This document shows, in pieces, positions 7,935-22,236 of a DNA stretch of 64,000 nucleotides. The translations under genes and the position numbers were made by a program. The stretch comes from Bacteroidales bacterium (lineage in GTDB: Bacteria > Bacteroidota > Bacteroidia > Bacteroidales > P3): contig JAEEHQ010000066.1 in the NCBI GenBank assembly GCA_016280915.1, positions 1 through 64,000 on the forward strand, read 5' to 3'. Under the pieces are notes generated by a model. It made no database searches, was not told where the DNA came from, and worked only from the letters and a program-made list of their open reading frames with translations. Every line of letters starts with the position of its first letter. Within the stretch, counting starts at the first letter, position 1.

Positions 7935-8378
7935 ATGATAGACAAATTCAAGGTTTTAGACATCGTCAAAGACGCGCTGGAGGGTAGCGATAAATTCCTC
8001 GTGAGCATGAAAATCACCCCCGACAACCGCATTTTTGTGGACATTGACGGAGACAACGGCATCAATATCGACGACTGTATCGAGCTGAGCCGTACCATAG
8101 AGAACCAATTAGACCGCGATGAAGAGGATTTTGAGCTCAACGTCAGTTCTGCTGGTGCCGACGCCCCGCTGAAAATGCCGCGCCAATACCGTCGCCAGAT
8201 TGGTCGTGACCTTGTCGTAGACACCTTTGAAGGCAAAAGCCATGAGGGTACTCTGACCGATTGTGACGAGCAGCAGTTCACCATTAGAATCAAGGGTACC
8301 AAGAAGATTGCCCCACAGGTGCTCACCTTCAACTATGCCGACGTGAGGTCGGCAAGAGTGGTGCTGAGTTTCAAATAA
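7935..8378 (+). CDS. rimP: Ribosome maturation factor RimP
   Basis: RimP assists assembly of the 30S subunit. The 147-residue product has the two RimP domains: an N-terminal alpha/beta domain, with VDIDGDNGINIDDCIELSRT at about 35-55, and a C-terminal Sm-like barrel including LDRDEEDFELNVSSAGADAP. ELNVSSAGADAPL is the family signature (usually EVSSPGLDRPL). The ATG at 7935 (MIDKFKVLDIV) is chosen. An in-frame GTG at 7902 would start before the leader hairpin. It is the first gene of rimP-nusA-infB, the conserved order. Confidence 0.94.
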   Translation: MIDKFKVLDIVKDALEGSDKFLVSMKITPDNRIFVDIDGDNGINIDDCIELSRTIENQLDRDEEDFELNVSSAGADAPLKMPRQYRRQIGRDLVVDTFEGKSHEGTLTDCDEQQFTIRIKGTKKIAPQVLTFNYADVRSARVVLSFK

Positions 8379-8451
8379 TCCCTTGAGGCCACAGCTTTTC
8401 CAGCCCACCCAACACTAAGAAAAATAATAATATAGTTCAAATACAAGTCAA

Positions 8452-9732
8452 ATGAAGACGTTAGACCTGATCGATTCTTTTTCTGAATTTAAAGAATATA
8501 AGAACATTGACCGAGAGACTTTGATGCACATCTTAGAGGAAGTGTTCCGCACCGCCCTTGCCAAACGCTACGGAACGGAAGACAACTTTGACATTATCGT
8601 CAACATCGACAAGGGTGACTTGGAGATTTTCCGCAACCGCACCATTGTTGAAGACGGTCAAGTGACTGACGAGAACACGGAAATTGCATACAGCGAAGCC
8701 ATTAAGATTGAAGACGACTTTGAGGTCGGCGAGGAATGCTCTGAGCCCATCTACCTGACCGAATTCGGCCGCCGTGAGATTTTGGCCATCCGCCAGAACC
8801 TCTCCAGCAAAATACAAGACTACGAAAAGTCTCTTATTTTCCAAAAATACAAGGAGAAAGTCGGTGAAGTTATTGTTGGCGAAGTCTACCAACCCTGGAA
8901 TAAAGAAATTCTCATCTTGGATGAAGAAAAGATTGAGCTGGTGCTCCCTAAGAGCGAACAGATTCCCGCTGATCGTTTCCGCAAAGGCGACACCGTGCGT
9001 GCCGTGGTACTAAAAGTAGAGATGCGGAACAACAACCCTGTCATCGTCCTCAGCCGCACCTCGCCCATTTTCTTGGAGCGTCTACTGGAAGCCGAAGTGC
9101 CTGAAATCTACGACGGTCTCATCACCATCAAAAACATCGTTCGCATCCCTGGCGAACGTGCTAAGATTGCCGTAGAGAGCTACGATGATCGTATCGACCC
9201 TGTGGGTTCCTGCGTAGGTGTGAAGGGTGCTCGTATTCACGGCATCGTCCGCGAACTACGCAACGAGAACATCGATGTTATCAACTATACACCCCGTCTC
9301 GACATTATGGTGCAGCGTGCTCTGGCCCCCGCCAAGGTATCCTCTTTGAAAGTAGACGAAGAAGAGAAGAAGATTGAGGTCTTCATGGAACCCGACCAGG
9401 TGAGTCTTGCTATTGGTAAGGGCGGCTGCAACATCAAACTGGCCAGTAAACTGGTAGGCTTCGACATTGATGTTTATCGTACCGGTGATGAAGACAGCGA
9501 CGACGTTGAACTGAAAGAATTTGCTGACGACATCGACCAATGGATTATCGACGTTCTTATCAACATTGGCTGCGACACCGCCAAGAGTGTACTGGCACTG
9601 AGCAAAGAGGAGCTCATCAGCCGTACCGACCTTGAAGAGGAAACCGTTGATGAGGTCATCCGCATCCTCAAAGCCGAATTTGAAGATGACGAAGAGGCCA
9701 AAGAACATACTGAAGAAAACAAGAACGAATAG
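8452..9732 (+). CDS. nusA: Transcription termination/antitermination factor NusA
   Basis: NusA binds RNA polymerase and modulates pausing, termination and antitermination. The 426-residue product has the N-terminal RNAP-binding domain (about 1-125), an S1 domain (about 130-200), and two KH domains (about 225-350) with GSCVGVKGARI and AIGKGGCNIKLASKL. A short acidic tail rich in Glu and Asp follows. It lacks the tandem acidic repeats of E. coli NusA, normal for Bacteroidota. It follows rimP by 73 nt and precedes infB by 108 nt. Confidence 0.96.
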   Translation: MKTLDLIDSFSEFKEYKNIDRETLMHILEEVFRTALAKRYGTEDNFDIIVNIDKGDLEIFRNRTIVEDGQVTDENTEIAYSEAIKIEDDFEVGEECSEPIYLTEFGRREILAIRQNLSSKIQDYEKSLIFQKYKEKVGEVIVGEVYQPWNKEILILDEEKIELVLPKSEQIPADRFRKGDTVRAVVLKVEMRNNNPVIVLSRTSPIFLERLLEAEVPEIYDGLITIKNIVRIPGERAKIAVESYDDRIDPVGSCVGVKGARIHGIVRELRNENIDVINYTPRLDIMVQRALAPAKVSSLKVDEEEKKIEVFMEPDQVSLAIGKGGCNIKLASKLVGFDIDVYRTGDEDSDDVELKEFADDIDQWIIDVLINIGCDTAKSVLALSKEELISRTDLEEETVDEVIRILKAEFEDDEEAKEHTEENKNE

Positions 9733-9840
9733 GGCACCCATACGAATCGACGCAAACCCAAAAGAGGCAAGCAAATCAACGATTCTGATAAGAAAAGAAC
9801 AGGCCCCAAAATAAGTTGAACCATAAAAAAGGAGTGTAAA

Positions 9841-12800
9841 ATGGCAGAAGAAAAAAAAGGAACCAGACTAAAAAAAGCGGCAACAGAACTGAATGTCGGC
9901 ATTAACACCTTGGTGGATTTTTTGGCCAAGAAAGGCCATCAGGTGGAGTCCAACCCCAACACCCGTCTCACAGACGAGCAATATGAACTGGTTGCGAACG
10001 CCTTCCAGGCAGAGCGTGCCGTGAAAGAACAGGCCGACAAAATTGAGATTACCCCCAGCGGCAGCAATGTCGTCATTGAGGCCAGTCCCGAGGAAACCAA
10101 GGAAGAGAACGAGGAGGTTATCATCAAAAACTACAACACCTCCAATATCGACAACAAGGGTAGCAAGCCCGCCGAAACTGCCGTCACTCCCGACGAGCCC
10201 GAAGCACCCGCACCTGTCGAGACTCCGGTCGTTGAGGTCCCCAAAAAAGAAGAAACTCATATGCAGGAGGCAGAAACCGAACCAGTTGTTGATGAAAAAA
10301 CCGAACCTGAGTCCAAGGCTGAGGCTGAAGCCCCTGCCGAACCCGCTCCCGTGGAGACAAAACCAGCTTTCGAACCCACCCAGGTTGGCGGTCTAAACAT
10401 CATCAACAAGATCGACCTTGATGCCATCAACAGCAAGATTCGTCCTGACAAGAAAAAGAAAAATAAGAACGAAAAGAAGGCTGCAGAAACCAAGGAACAG
10501 AAAAAAAACACCGAGGGCAAAGAACAGAAAAAAGCTACTGAATCCAAAGAGCAGAAAAAAGCCGAGGAGCTCAAACCTGTCACCGAGCCTAAGAATGAGC
10601 CCAAAGCTGAACCTGCACCCAAGACTGAACAGTCCCAGTCCAATAATCCTGTCGAAAAAAGGGATGAGGAGAAATCCACCACTTCTTCCAAGCCTGAGCC
10701 CGAGTTCATCGAAACCAAATACAAAAAACTTGAGGGCACCAAACTGGTAGGCATGATTGATCTCAGCCAGTTCGACAAACCCAAGGCTTCTTCATCCGAA
10801 AAGAAAAAACGCAAACGCATCAAAAATAAGGCTGCCGTCAAGGTTAGTGACAATGGCGACCAGTCCGACAAGGTGGTAACGGTTGTTGCCAACAACAACG
10901 GTGGTGTCAACAAGGGCGGCAACGCTCAGAAGAATAACCGCGGCAACGATGCCAAGAGCGAGAAAAACAATGACCGCAACGCCAGTAAGGGCAACAAGAA
11001 AAAGGCCGAAAAGAAGGTCCAAAAGGTAGAAATTGACGACACTGAGATTGAAAAGCAGATTCGCGACACCTTGGCCCGCCTGAGCCCCATGGGCAAGTCC
11101 AAGACTTCTAAACACAACCGTGAGAAACGTCAGAAAGTCCATCAGCGTATCGAAGAGGAGCAGCTGAACGAGATGGAAAACCAGAAGACGTTGCGGGTGA
11201 CCGAGTTTGTTACTGCCAACGAACTGGCCACCATGATGAACGTGCCTGTCACCCAAATTATCAGCACCTGCATGCAGGTAGGTATCTTCGTCAGCATCAA
11301 CCAACGTCTGGACGCTGAAACCATCAAACTCATTGCCGACGAATTTGGCTTCGAAATTAACTTTGCCAGTGCCGACGTTATCGACGAACTAAACAAAATT
11401 GAAGAGGAAGACAAGCCCGAAGACCTGATCATCCGCAATCCCATCGTTACAGTCATGGGTCATGTAGACCACGGCAAGACCTCCCTCCTCGACTATATCC
11501 GTAAGACCAACGTTATTGCCGGTGAGGCAGGCGGTATCACCCAGCACATTGGTGCTTATGAAGTTACCACTGCCGAAGGCCGCAAAATCACCTTCCTTGA
11601 CACCCCTGGTCACGAAGCCTTCACCGCCATGCGCGCCCGTGGTGCAAAGGTCACCGACATTGCCATCATCGTGATTGCTGCCGATGACAAGATTATGCCC
11701 CAAACAATTGAGGCTATCAACCACGCCCAGGCTGCCGGTGTCCCCATCATCTTTGCCATTAACAAGATTGATAAACCTGGAGCCGACCCCGACCGCATTA
11801 AGACGGAACTGGCCAACATGAACCTGCTCGTTGAAGAATGGGGTGGTAAATATCAGAGCCAGGACATCAGTGCCAAAAAGGGTATCAATGTGGAAGAGCT
11901 GCTGGAGAAAGTCATCCTGCAGGCCGATATCATGGAGCTGAAAGGCAACCCCCACAAACGCGCCAAAGGTACCGTCTTGGAGAGCTCTCTCGACAAAGGC
12001 CGCGGCTATGTGGCCAAACTGCTGGTGGAGAACGGTACCTTGCACAAGGGTGACCCCATCGTTGCCGGTGCCATTAGTGGCCGCGTACGAGCCATGTATA
12101 ATGAGCGCAACCAAGAGGTCATGGCAGCTGGTCCTTCTCAACCTGTTCTGCTACTTGGTCTCACCGGTGCTTGTCAAGCTGGCGACACTTTCAACGTCAC
12201 CGAAGATGAGAAAGAAGCCAAGGATATCGCAGCAAAGCGTACCCAGCTCCAGCGTGAACAGGGTCTCCGCACCCAAACTCACCTCACCTTGGATGAGATT
12301 GGCCGACGTATTGCCTTAGGCAACTTCAAAGAGCTCAATATCATCGTCAAGGGCGACGTGGATGGCTCTGTAGAAGCCCTCTCCGACTCTCTGCTGAAGC
12401 TCTCTACCGATGAGGTACAAGTCAATGTAATCCACAAGGCTGTAGGTCAGATTACCGAAAGTGATATCATGCTGGCCATGTCCTCCGATGCTATCATCAT
12501 CGGCTTCCAGGTACGTCCATCCGTAGGAGCACGCAAAATGGCTGAAACCGAACATATTGACATCCGCCTCTACAGCATTATCTACGATGCCATCAACGAA
12601 CTGAAGGATGCTATCGAGGGTATGCTCTCGCCTGAAACACAGGAAAAAATCGTTGCCAACCTCGAAATCCGCGAAACATTTAAAATCAGTAAAGTGGGAA
12701 CCATTGCAGGATGTATCTGTCTTGACGGAAAAATCACTCGTCAACACAACGTCCGCATCATCCGTGACGGTATCGTGGTCTACACTGGCAAACTGGCTTC

Positions 12801-12939
12801 TCTCAAGCGTTTCAAGGACGATGTCAAGGAGGTATTCAGCGGCCAAGACTGCGGTCTGAACATTGAGAATTTCAACGATATCAAGGTCGGCGATATTGTT
12901 GAGGCTTACGAAATTATCGAAATCAAACGAAAACTCTAA
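9841..12939 (+). CDS. infB: Translation initiation factor IF-2
   Basis: A GTPase that delivers initiator tRNA to the 30S subunit and promotes subunit joining. The protein is 1032 residues. A short IF2-N helix domain ([13 protein letters not shown]) is followed by a very long low-complexity Glu/Lys/Pro/Ala region (about 60-440), a second IF2-N-like segment ([16 protein letters not shown]), and then the G domain. G1 is GHVDHGKT at about 540-547; [10 protein letters not shown] and NKID follow. Domains II-IV are complete, ending IEIKRKL. The conserved part aligns without gaps. It closes the rimP operon; tRNA-Arg starts 18 nt later. Confidence 0.97.
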   Translation: MAEEKKGTRLKKAATELNVGINTLVDFLAKKGHQVESNPNTRLTDEQYELVANAFQAERAVKEQADKIEITPSGSNVVIEASPEETKEENEEVIIKNYNTSNIDNKGSKPAETAVTPDEPEAPAPVETPVVEVPKKEETHMQEAETEPVVDEKTEPESKAEAEAPAEPAPVETKPAFEPTQVGGLNIINKIDLDAINSKIRPDKKKKNKNEKKAAETKEQKKNTEGKEQKKATESKEQKKAEELKPVTEPKNEPKAEPAPKTEQSQSNNPVEKRDEEKSTTSSKPEPEFIETKYKKLEGTKLVGMIDLSQFDKPKASSSEKKKRKRIKNKAAVKVSDNGDQSDKVVTVVANNNGGVNKGGNAQKNNRGNDAKSEKNNDRNASKGNKKKAEKKVQKVEIDDTEIEKQIRDTLARLSPMGKSKTSKHNREKRQKVHQRIEEEQLNEMENQKTLRVTEFVTANELATMMNVPVTQIISTCMQVGIFVSINQRLDAETIKLIADEFGFEINFASADVIDELNKIEEEDKPEDLIIRNPIVTVMGHVDHGKTSLLDYIRKTNVIAGEAGGITQHIGAYEVTTAEGRKITFLDTPGHEAFTAMRARGAKVTDIAIIVIAADDKIMPQTIEAINHAQAAGVPIIFAINKIDKPGADPDRIKTELANMNLLVEEWGGKYQSQDISAKKGINVEELLEKVILQADIMELKGNPHKRAKGTVLESSLDKGRGYVAKLLVENGTLHKGDPIVAGAISGRVRAMYNERNQEVMAAGPSQPVLLLGLTGACQAGDTFNVTEDEKEAKDIAAKRTQLQREQGLRTQTHLTLDEIGRRIALGNFKELNIIVKGDVDGSVEALSDSLLKLSTDEVQVNVIHKAVGQITESDIMLAMSSDAIIIGFQVRPSVGARKMAETEHIDIRLYSIIYDAINELKDAIEGMLSPETQEKIVANLEIRETFKISKVGTIAGCICLDGKITRQHNVRIIRDGIVVYTGKLASLKRFKDDVKEVFSGQDCGLNIENFNDIKVGDIVEAYEIIEIKRKL

Positions 12940-12957
12940 ATTTTTGAATATAGGGTT

Positions 12958-13029
12958 GCTCTGATAGTTCAATGGATAGAATAACTCTCTCCTAAAGAGT
13001 AGATCCGGGTTCGATTCCCGGTCGGAGTA
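12958..13029 (+). tRNA. tRNA-Arg (anticodon CCU)
   Basis: A 72-nt cloverleaf was folded by hand. The acceptor stem GCTCTGA pairs with TCGGAGT (one terminal wobble). The D stem is GTTC/GAAT. The anticodon stem ACTCT/AGAGT encloses the loop CTCCTAA with CCT at 12991-12993. The T stem CCGGG/CCCGG carries a TTCGATT loop. The 3' CCA is not encoded, as is usual in Bacteroidota. It lies 18 nt after infB and could be processed from the same transcript. Confidence 0.95.
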
Positions 13030-13033
13030 CAAG

Positions 13034-13061
13034 AAAACGCCTTCTGTTAGGGGGCGTTTTT
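13034..13061 (+). terminator. Terminator after infB/tRNA-Arg
   Basis: AAAACGCC (13034-13041) pairs with GGCGTTTT (13053-13060) and the transcript ends in TTTTT. It lies 4 nt past the tRNA and ends the rimP-nusA-infB-tRNA unit, just before the convergent rsgA. Confidence 0.88.
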
Positions 13062-13078
13062 CATTAGAACAAAGTAAG

Positions 13079-14065
13079 TTACCAGGTTTCGTTACCGTTG
13101 ACTATCTGGTCGTATATTCCCAAGTAGTTGTTGTAGCGTTCGACGCTAATAATACCTTGGTCAACAGCCTCTTTTACGGCACAATGAGGCTCATGGCGAT
13201 GAGTGCAATTAGCAAAATGACATCCATGAAGCACCCGCCTCATCTCAGGGAAGAAATGCGAAAGCTCTTCTGGCGAAAAATCCACCATACCAAACTCCTT
13301 TATGCCTGGTGTGTCTATCAAAAATGAACGATGAAGAACATTACTGGCTGGTTGGGTAATATTCAACGGAAACATCTCTGCAAAAGTAGTCGTGTGTTTG
13401 CCCTTCATGCTCCATTCGCTCACCTCGCCCACACGGAGGTGCAAGTCGGGGGCAATGGCGTTGAGTAGTGCTGACTTACCCACACCCGAGTGACCACTGA
13501 AAAGAACGGTCTGACCAGTAATCATCTGGCGCAGTTGTTCTATGCCATCCCCTTTAAGGGCACTGACGGCGTAAACGGGATAACCAGCATCTTCATAGAT
13601 GGATTTCAGCTCATTATGAATTTTCCAAAGCGTCTCCTCGTACAAGTCGCACTTGTTGAAAACCAAACAGGCAGGAATATGATAGGCCTCTGCAGTCACC
13701 AACAGACGGTCGATGAAACCTGTAGAAGTGCGGGGAAGGCCCAAAGTAGCTACAATGCAGAGGCGATCGAGATTGGCAGCAATAACATGGGTCTGTTTGC
13801 TTAATTTAGTAGCCTTCCGCACGATATAGTTACGGCGGTCATGCACCTCATTAATCACACCAAATCCATCCTCCTGAGGTAAATACTCCACCCAGTCGCC
13901 CACAGCCACAGGATTGGTCTGTTTGTTGCCGCGTAAACGGTAGTTACCGCGCAACCGGCAGTCAACCAACAACTTCTCCCAACCTTCGTCGACGGCTTTC
14001 TCCAAGTCTTCTTTAGGCAGCACCTTGTACCAACTGCCTGTAGTGCGTATTACCAATCCAACCAT
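13079..14065 (-). CDS. rsgA: Ribosome small subunit-dependent GTPase A
   Basis: A late 30S-assembly GTPase with circularly permuted G motifs. The 328-residue product has an N-terminal OB fold, then G4 (FNKCDL) and G5 (VSALKGDG). G1 follows as GHSGVGKSALLN, then G3 in IDTPGIKEFG. The C-terminal zinc finger is GCHFANCTHRHEPHCAV. The ATG at 14065 (MVGLVIRTTGSWYKV) is chosen: a longer reading to 14263 would begin upstream of the -7 box at 14128-14135 and has a Phe-rich nonsense N-terminus. Single gene, convergent with the infB unit. Confidence 0.95.
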   Translation of the reverse strand: MVGLVIRTTGSWYKVLPKEDLEKAVDEGWEKLLVDCRLRGNYRLRGNKQTNPVAVGDWVEYLPQEDGFGVINEVHDRRNYIVRKATKLSKQTHVIAANLDRLCIVATLGLPRTSTGFIDRLLVTAEAYHIPACLVFNKCDLYEETLWKIHNELKSIYEDAGYPVYAVSALKGDGIEQLRQMITGQTVLFSGHSGVGKSALLNAIAPDLHLRVGEVSEWSMKGKHTTTFAEMFPLNITQPASNVLHRSFLIDTPGIKEFGMVDFSPEELSHFFPEMRRVLHGCHFANCTHRHEPHCAVKEAVDQGIISVERYNNYLGIYDQIVNGNETW

Positions 14066-14127
14066 GCAATTATCATTTTTTATCAGTAGGTTCCTATCGT
14101 CCAACTTATCGAACCATTTTGGATTTG

Positions 14128-14135
14128 CAAAAATA
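14128..14135 (-). promoter_or_regulatory. -7 box of rsgA
   Basis: The minus strand reads TATTTTTG, 62 nt before the rsgA ATG. It fixes the start at 14065 rather than 14263. Confidence 0.72.
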
Positions 14136-14362
14136 CAAAAAAAAAACGAAACGAAGATATATCTGGTAAATTGCAAGAAAAGGCGAGGCTCTTTCATGAA
14201 CTGTAAATGACGGAATTGAAATGGATGCCCATTCATGGATTTCAGGCAAAAAAAGAAACACACCTCAACATACGTGTAGTAGCAACAACCTATCCTACCA
14301 TAGCCTGCTACGTCGCTATTTGTTTTTTGAGTCAGGAAACCTTTATTCTCAATATTTTTTAG

Positions 14363-18340
<3,978 letters not shown>

Positions 18341-18344
18341 ACAA

Positions 18345-19436
18345 ATGGCACTCCTTTTCATATTCCTTTTCTCAGCCATGGCCATATCGTTCCTCTGTTC
18401 GATACTGGAAGCCACGCTGATGTCAACCCCGCTATCCTTCGTCAACATGCGTGAGGATGAAGGCTACAAGCCTGCCAAACGGTTCAAAGAGTACAAGACT
18501 AACAATGCCCGCCCCATTGCTGCCATCCTCTCTCTCAACACCATCGCCAATACCATTGGTGCTGCGGGTGTGGGAGCCCAAGCTACCGCAGTATTTGGCA
18601 GTCATTGGTTCGGCTTGGTATCCATCATCACCACCATCCTCATTTTAGTTTTTTCAGAAATCATACCCAAAACTATCGGAACCAACTACTGGAGAAAACT
18701 GATGGGCTTTACTGCATGTGCCCTGCGTTTTATCATCACCCTACTCTTTCCCATCGTGTGGGTTGTGGAAAAACTGAGCAAGAGCATTGCCGCCACCGAC
18801 GAGGATGAAACAGCCGTAAGCCGTGAGGAAGTGGCTGCCATGGCCGATATGGCTGAAGACGAGGAGGTCATTGACGAAGACGAGAACAAAATCATCCAAA
18901 ACGTTATCAAGCTGGACGACGTGAAGGCCGAAGACGTGATGACCCCCACCACGGTGGCGGCCATTGCCCCCGAGCAGATGACCCTCAAGGAGTTCTATCT
19001 CGACAAGACATACTCGCACTTTTCGCGTATCCCCGTCTACAGCGATTCCGACGAATATATTACCGGCTATGTGCTCCGCAGCGAGGCCCTAGAGATGCTC
19101 ACCGAAGACAAATTCAACACCACCCTCGGCGACATCAAACGCGAGATTGCCATGTATGGCGAGAAACTGCCTGTTTCTGAAATATGGAATTCAATGCTCA
19201 GCAACAAACGGCATATCGCCTGTGTGATAGACGAATATGGCAGCTTCCAAGGCATCATTACACTTGAAGATATAATCGAAACCATTGTTGGATTAGAGAT
19301 TATGGACGAGAGAGACGATGTGGCCGACCTGCGGCAGTTGGCTCTCGACCGTTGGCATCAGCGGCAGTCCCGTTTCAAGGTTATAGACTTGCCCGATGAG
19401 GACAATGAGTCCTCCGATACTGGCAGCCAGAAATAA
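18345..19436 (+). CDS. CNNM/CBS-domain membrane protein (hemolysin-related)
   Basis: A 363-residue inner-membrane protein. The N-terminal CNNM (DUF21) domain has about four hydrophobic segments; SILEATLMSTPLSFVNM and LSLNTIANTIGAAGVGAQA are family motifs and VFSEIIPKTIG is diagnostic. A CBS pair follows (about 195-320: VMTPTTVAAI, then HIACVIDEYGSFQGIITLED). The usual C-terminal CorC/HlyC transporter-associated domain is missing: the protein ends about 35 residues after the second CBS, so it is a short form. Relatives export Mg2+ or Co2+; hemolysis is a historical label. It starts 4 nt after lacZ, so the two are probably co-transcribed. Confidence 0.88.
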   Translation: MALLFIFLFSAMAISFLCSILEATLMSTPLSFVNMREDEGYKPAKRFKEYKTNNARPIAAILSLNTIANTIGAAGVGAQATAVFGSHWFGLVSIITTILILVFSEIIPKTIGTNYWRKLMGFTACALRFIITLLFPIVWVVEKLSKSIAATDEDETAVSREEVAAMADMAEDEEVIDEDENKIIQNVIKLDDVKAEDVMTPTTVAAIAPEQMTLKEFYLDKTYSHFSRIPVYSDSDEYITGYVLRSEALEMLTEDKFNTTLGDIKREIAMYGEKLPVSEIWNSMLSNKRHIACVIDEYGSFQGIITLEDIIETIVGLEIMDERDDVADLRQLALDRWHQRQSRFKVIDLPDEDNESSDTGSQK

Positions 19437-19457
19437 CACTCTCTATAGCAATTACAA

Positions 19458-21284
19458 ATGAAAAAGACATTCTTCTTCCTTCTTTTATTGGGTACCACAC
19501 TCTGTATGGCGCAGAACGTGAAACCCGTCAAGGTCTCACGCACCGACAACCACTTTATATACGAGGTGTACAACTACGGTGAGAGAATCGATACCCAATA
19601 TGTGCAAATAGAAATTGGCGGTTTCGACCAATACCTTATAGCCGATGGCCAATCGTTACCTGGAGAGTATCAACCCGCAGCCAATGCCAAAGGGAATTAC
19701 ATCCCGGGCTATTCGGTTGATGATATCTTTGTCGATGAAGACAGCATCATCACCATTACCACCATATTTGATAGCGACAGGAGTCAGTGTTACCGTACTG
19801 CCACCCCATTTGGGCGCACCGATATCAAATTCGACACTGCACAAGTGAATGGTCTCACTCGCTACACTTGCTCCATCAACAGCAACAAGATGGAATTCTA
19901 CGTACAACCGTTTAAGACTTGGTGGAACCGTAACAACAGTTGTGGCGGCGTGGCTCCGCGCGACATCACTCCTCTTCCCCACTATGGACGTTTCCCAGGG
20001 TTGCTGGTGAGTTTTTGGCGTAATGGACAATGCCAGATGCAGCTGGCCAAAACTGAAAAGATGCACAGCAGCAAATTCTACCCCAGCAGCAATGCCATAC
20101 CCGTCACTTGGCGGCAACTGTCTGACATCAAACGCAATCACATGGTTATCACCACAAGAGTGTTTGACAGCGTGCAGCTGTGCTGGTGCGGAAAGAACGA
20201 CCACATTGAAGGAAACTACCGCGAGAACACACCCTTCGACAGTGTGTTGCACTATGCAGGCGGTACGCTCGCTCTCAAGCGTGTTCGACTGCCCCAGCTC
20301 CCTCTCCACTACCAAACTTTCCTCGAATTGCGGCAACGCAGTAACGGTGATGCCTACGACCGCACTGGGTCGGTTTTTGTCATTCCTGAAGCGTATGTAG
20401 ATCTGAAGCCTAACTTTTTCGACGGCATCAACAGCCACCCCGACAGTCTACCCTGCTTCATTGGACGCGACGGAGAGCGCTATCAGGGCTTCCTACCCGG
20501 CATCAGCCATCTGCATCAGTATTTTATCTCATCCTTCATTTATGAGCCACCTGTAGAGCTCATGCGTTTCTTCACCCCCTTTGGTGTGGGCCAGTTCAAC
20601 GACCGTGTACAGATAGACGGTCTTGACTGGGAAGATGAAGCCTACTACAAGCAGGAGGTGACTGATCTGGCACAACTGCTGCAGGGCGAAGTGTGGATTG
20701 GCATTTGGATTGGCAACTATGACAAAGGCGGTCACACTGTCACCCTCGATATCAAGTCCTATCCTGGCGACTCTGACCCTACACTGCCTGAACCCTCCAA
20801 CAGCCAACCGCGTCCACTTTTCAACACATGCAACGCGCTGGAGATGGCTGGACAGAACTACGGAAAGCTGTTCGGCACCGATAGCATCAAAGTTTCTTTC
20901 AGCATCTACGACACCAACGCCCAATACAGACTCAGATATATTGCTACAGGTCATGGTGGATGGGATGGGGGCGACGAGTTCAACCCCAAAACCCACACCA
21001 TACTCATCGATGGCCAGCCCGTCTTCACCCACACCCCCTGGCGCAGCGACTGCGGCCGTTATCGTGAGTGGAACCCCGTCAGTGGCAACTTTTGGAACGG
21101 AATGTCCAGCAGTGACTTCTCGCGCAGCGGTTGGTGTCCAGGAACAGCCACACAACCTGTCTATTTCACCCTACCCAAACTTTCGCGCGGCAGCCACACC
21201 ATTACCGTAGCCATTCCACAAGGAGAGCCACAGGCAGGCAGCTTCAGCCATTGGTGCATCAGCGGCGTACTAATAGAAGAATAA
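19458..21284 (+). CDS. Exported PNGase F-like N-glycan amidase
   Basis: A 608-residue secreted protein related to peptide-N4-(N-acetyl-beta-glucosaminyl)asparagine amidase F, which cuts intact N-glycans from glycoproteins between Asn and GlcNAc. The signal peptide ends CMA, then Gln. The last 150 residues carry the characteristic PNGase F C-terminal jelly roll: TGHGGWDGGDEFNPKTH, PWRSDCGRYREWNPVSGNF, SSSDFSRSGWCPGTATQPVY and the closing TITVAIPQGEP. The N-terminal 130 residues are extra compared with the classical 314-aa mature enzyme. This places it with the longer PNGase F-II-like class that has an N-terminal bowl-like domain. The catalytic acidic residues were not assigned. It sits 21 nt after the CNNM gene and in one run with lacZ. 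Confidence 0.86.
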   Translation: MKKTFFFLLLLGTTLCMAQNVKPVKVSRTDNHFIYEVYNYGERIDTQYVQIEIGGFDQYLIADGQSLPGEYQPAANAKGNYIPGYSVDDIFVDEDSIITITTIFDSDRSQCYRTATPFGRTDIKFDTAQVNGLTRYTCSINSNKMEFYVQPFKTWWNRNNSCGGVAPRDITPLPHYGRFPGLLVSFWRNGQCQMQLAKTEKMHSSKFYPSSNAIPVTWRQLSDIKRNHMVITTRVFDSVQLCWCGKNDHIEGNYRENTPFDSVLHYAGGTLALKRVRLPQLPLHYQTFLELRQRSNGDAYDRTGSVFVIPEAYVDLKPNFFDGINSHPDSLPCFIGRDGERYQGFLPGISHLHQYFISSFIYEPPVELMRFFTPFGVGQFNDRVQIDGLDWEDEAYYKQEVTDLAQLLQGEVWIGIWIGNYDKGGHTVTLDIKSYPGDSDPTLPEPSNSQPRPLFNTCNALEMAGQNYGKLFGTDSIKVSFSIYDTNAQYRLRYIATGHGGWDGGDEFNPKTHTILIDGQPVFTHTPWRSDCGRYREWNPVSGNFWNGMSSSDFSRSGWCPGTATQPVYFTLPKLSRGSHTITVAIPQGEPQAGSFSHWCISGVLIEE

Positions 21285-21363
21285 GCACGGTACAACAAAA
21301 AAAGACTTCGGCATAATAATAAAAGACTTCTTTCGTTAACCTTTATAGATATAAAGGACAAAC

Positions 21364-22158
21364 ATGAAACAATACCTCGACCTCCTGCAGCATGTGCTCG
21401 ACAACGGAATACCGAAGCACGACCGTACAGGCACCGGAACCATCAGCACCTTCGGCTACCAGATGCGTTTCCATCTCGACGACGGCTTCCCCCTGTTGAC
21501 CACAAAAAAACTGCACTTACGCTCCATCATATATGAGTTACTGTGGTTCCTCCGTGGCGACACCAACATCCAGTACCTACACGACCACAATGTTACCATC
21601 TGGGACGAATGGGCTGGCCCCGACGGCGAGCTCGGCCCCATCTATGGCCACCAGTGGCGTTCTTGGGGTTGTGCCGATGGTCGCCATATCGACCAAATCA
21701 GCAATCTCATCAGCCAGATTAAGGACAACCCCGACTCCCGTCGTCTCCTCGTCTCGGCATGGAATGTTGGCGAGCTCGAGGCCATGCACCTCCCTCCTTG
21801 CCACATCCTCTTTCAGTTCTATGTAGCCGACGGCCGCCTCAGCTGCCAGCTCTACCAGCGCTCCGCCGACATCTTCCTTGGCGTTCCTTTCAACATTGCC
21901 TCCTACGCCCTCTTCACCATGATGACTGCACAAGCCTGCGGCCTGCAGTATGGCGACTTCGTCCACACCCTTGGCGATGCCCACATCTACAACAACCACA
22001 TCGCCCAATGCAAGCTCCAGCTCACCCGCGAGCCACGGCCACTCCCCACCATGCGCCTCAATCCAGACAAGAAAGACATTTTCAGTTTCGACTTCGACGA
22101 CTTCCAACTTGAGGGCTACGACCCCCATCCCCACATCAAGGGTGCTGTGAGCGTCTGA
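21364..22158 (+). CDS. thyA: Thymidylate synthase
   Basis: Converts dUMP to dTMP with methylene-tetrahydrofolate. The 264-residue product matches E. coli ThyA in length. The catalytic cysteine is exactly Cys146 in [12 protein letters not shown], flanked by [16 protein letters not shown] and followed by [20 protein letters not shown]. The start [15 protein letters not shown] is the family norm. A weak TAAC-CTTTA box precedes it at about 21337. No folA follows; the next gene is manC, 78 nt away. Confidence 0.97.
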   Translation: MKQYLDLLQHVLDNGIPKHDRTGTGTISTFGYQMRFHLDDGFPLLTTKKLHLRSIIYELLWFLRGDTNIQYLHDHNVTIWDEWAGPDGELGPIYGHQWRSWGCADGRHIDQISNLISQIKDNPDSRRLLVSAWNVGELEAMHLPPCHILFQFYVADGRLSCQLYQRSADIFLGVPFNIASYALFTMMTAQACGLQYGDFVHTLGDAHIYNNHIAQCKLQLTREPRPLPTMRLNPDKKDIFSFDFDDFQLEGYDPHPHIKGAVSV

Positions 22159-22236
22159 ACAGTTCAAAAACAGAAAACACCCATCAACAACCAGCAAATC
22201 ACAATAGTCTAAAAAACGCATAAAAACCCTCATACA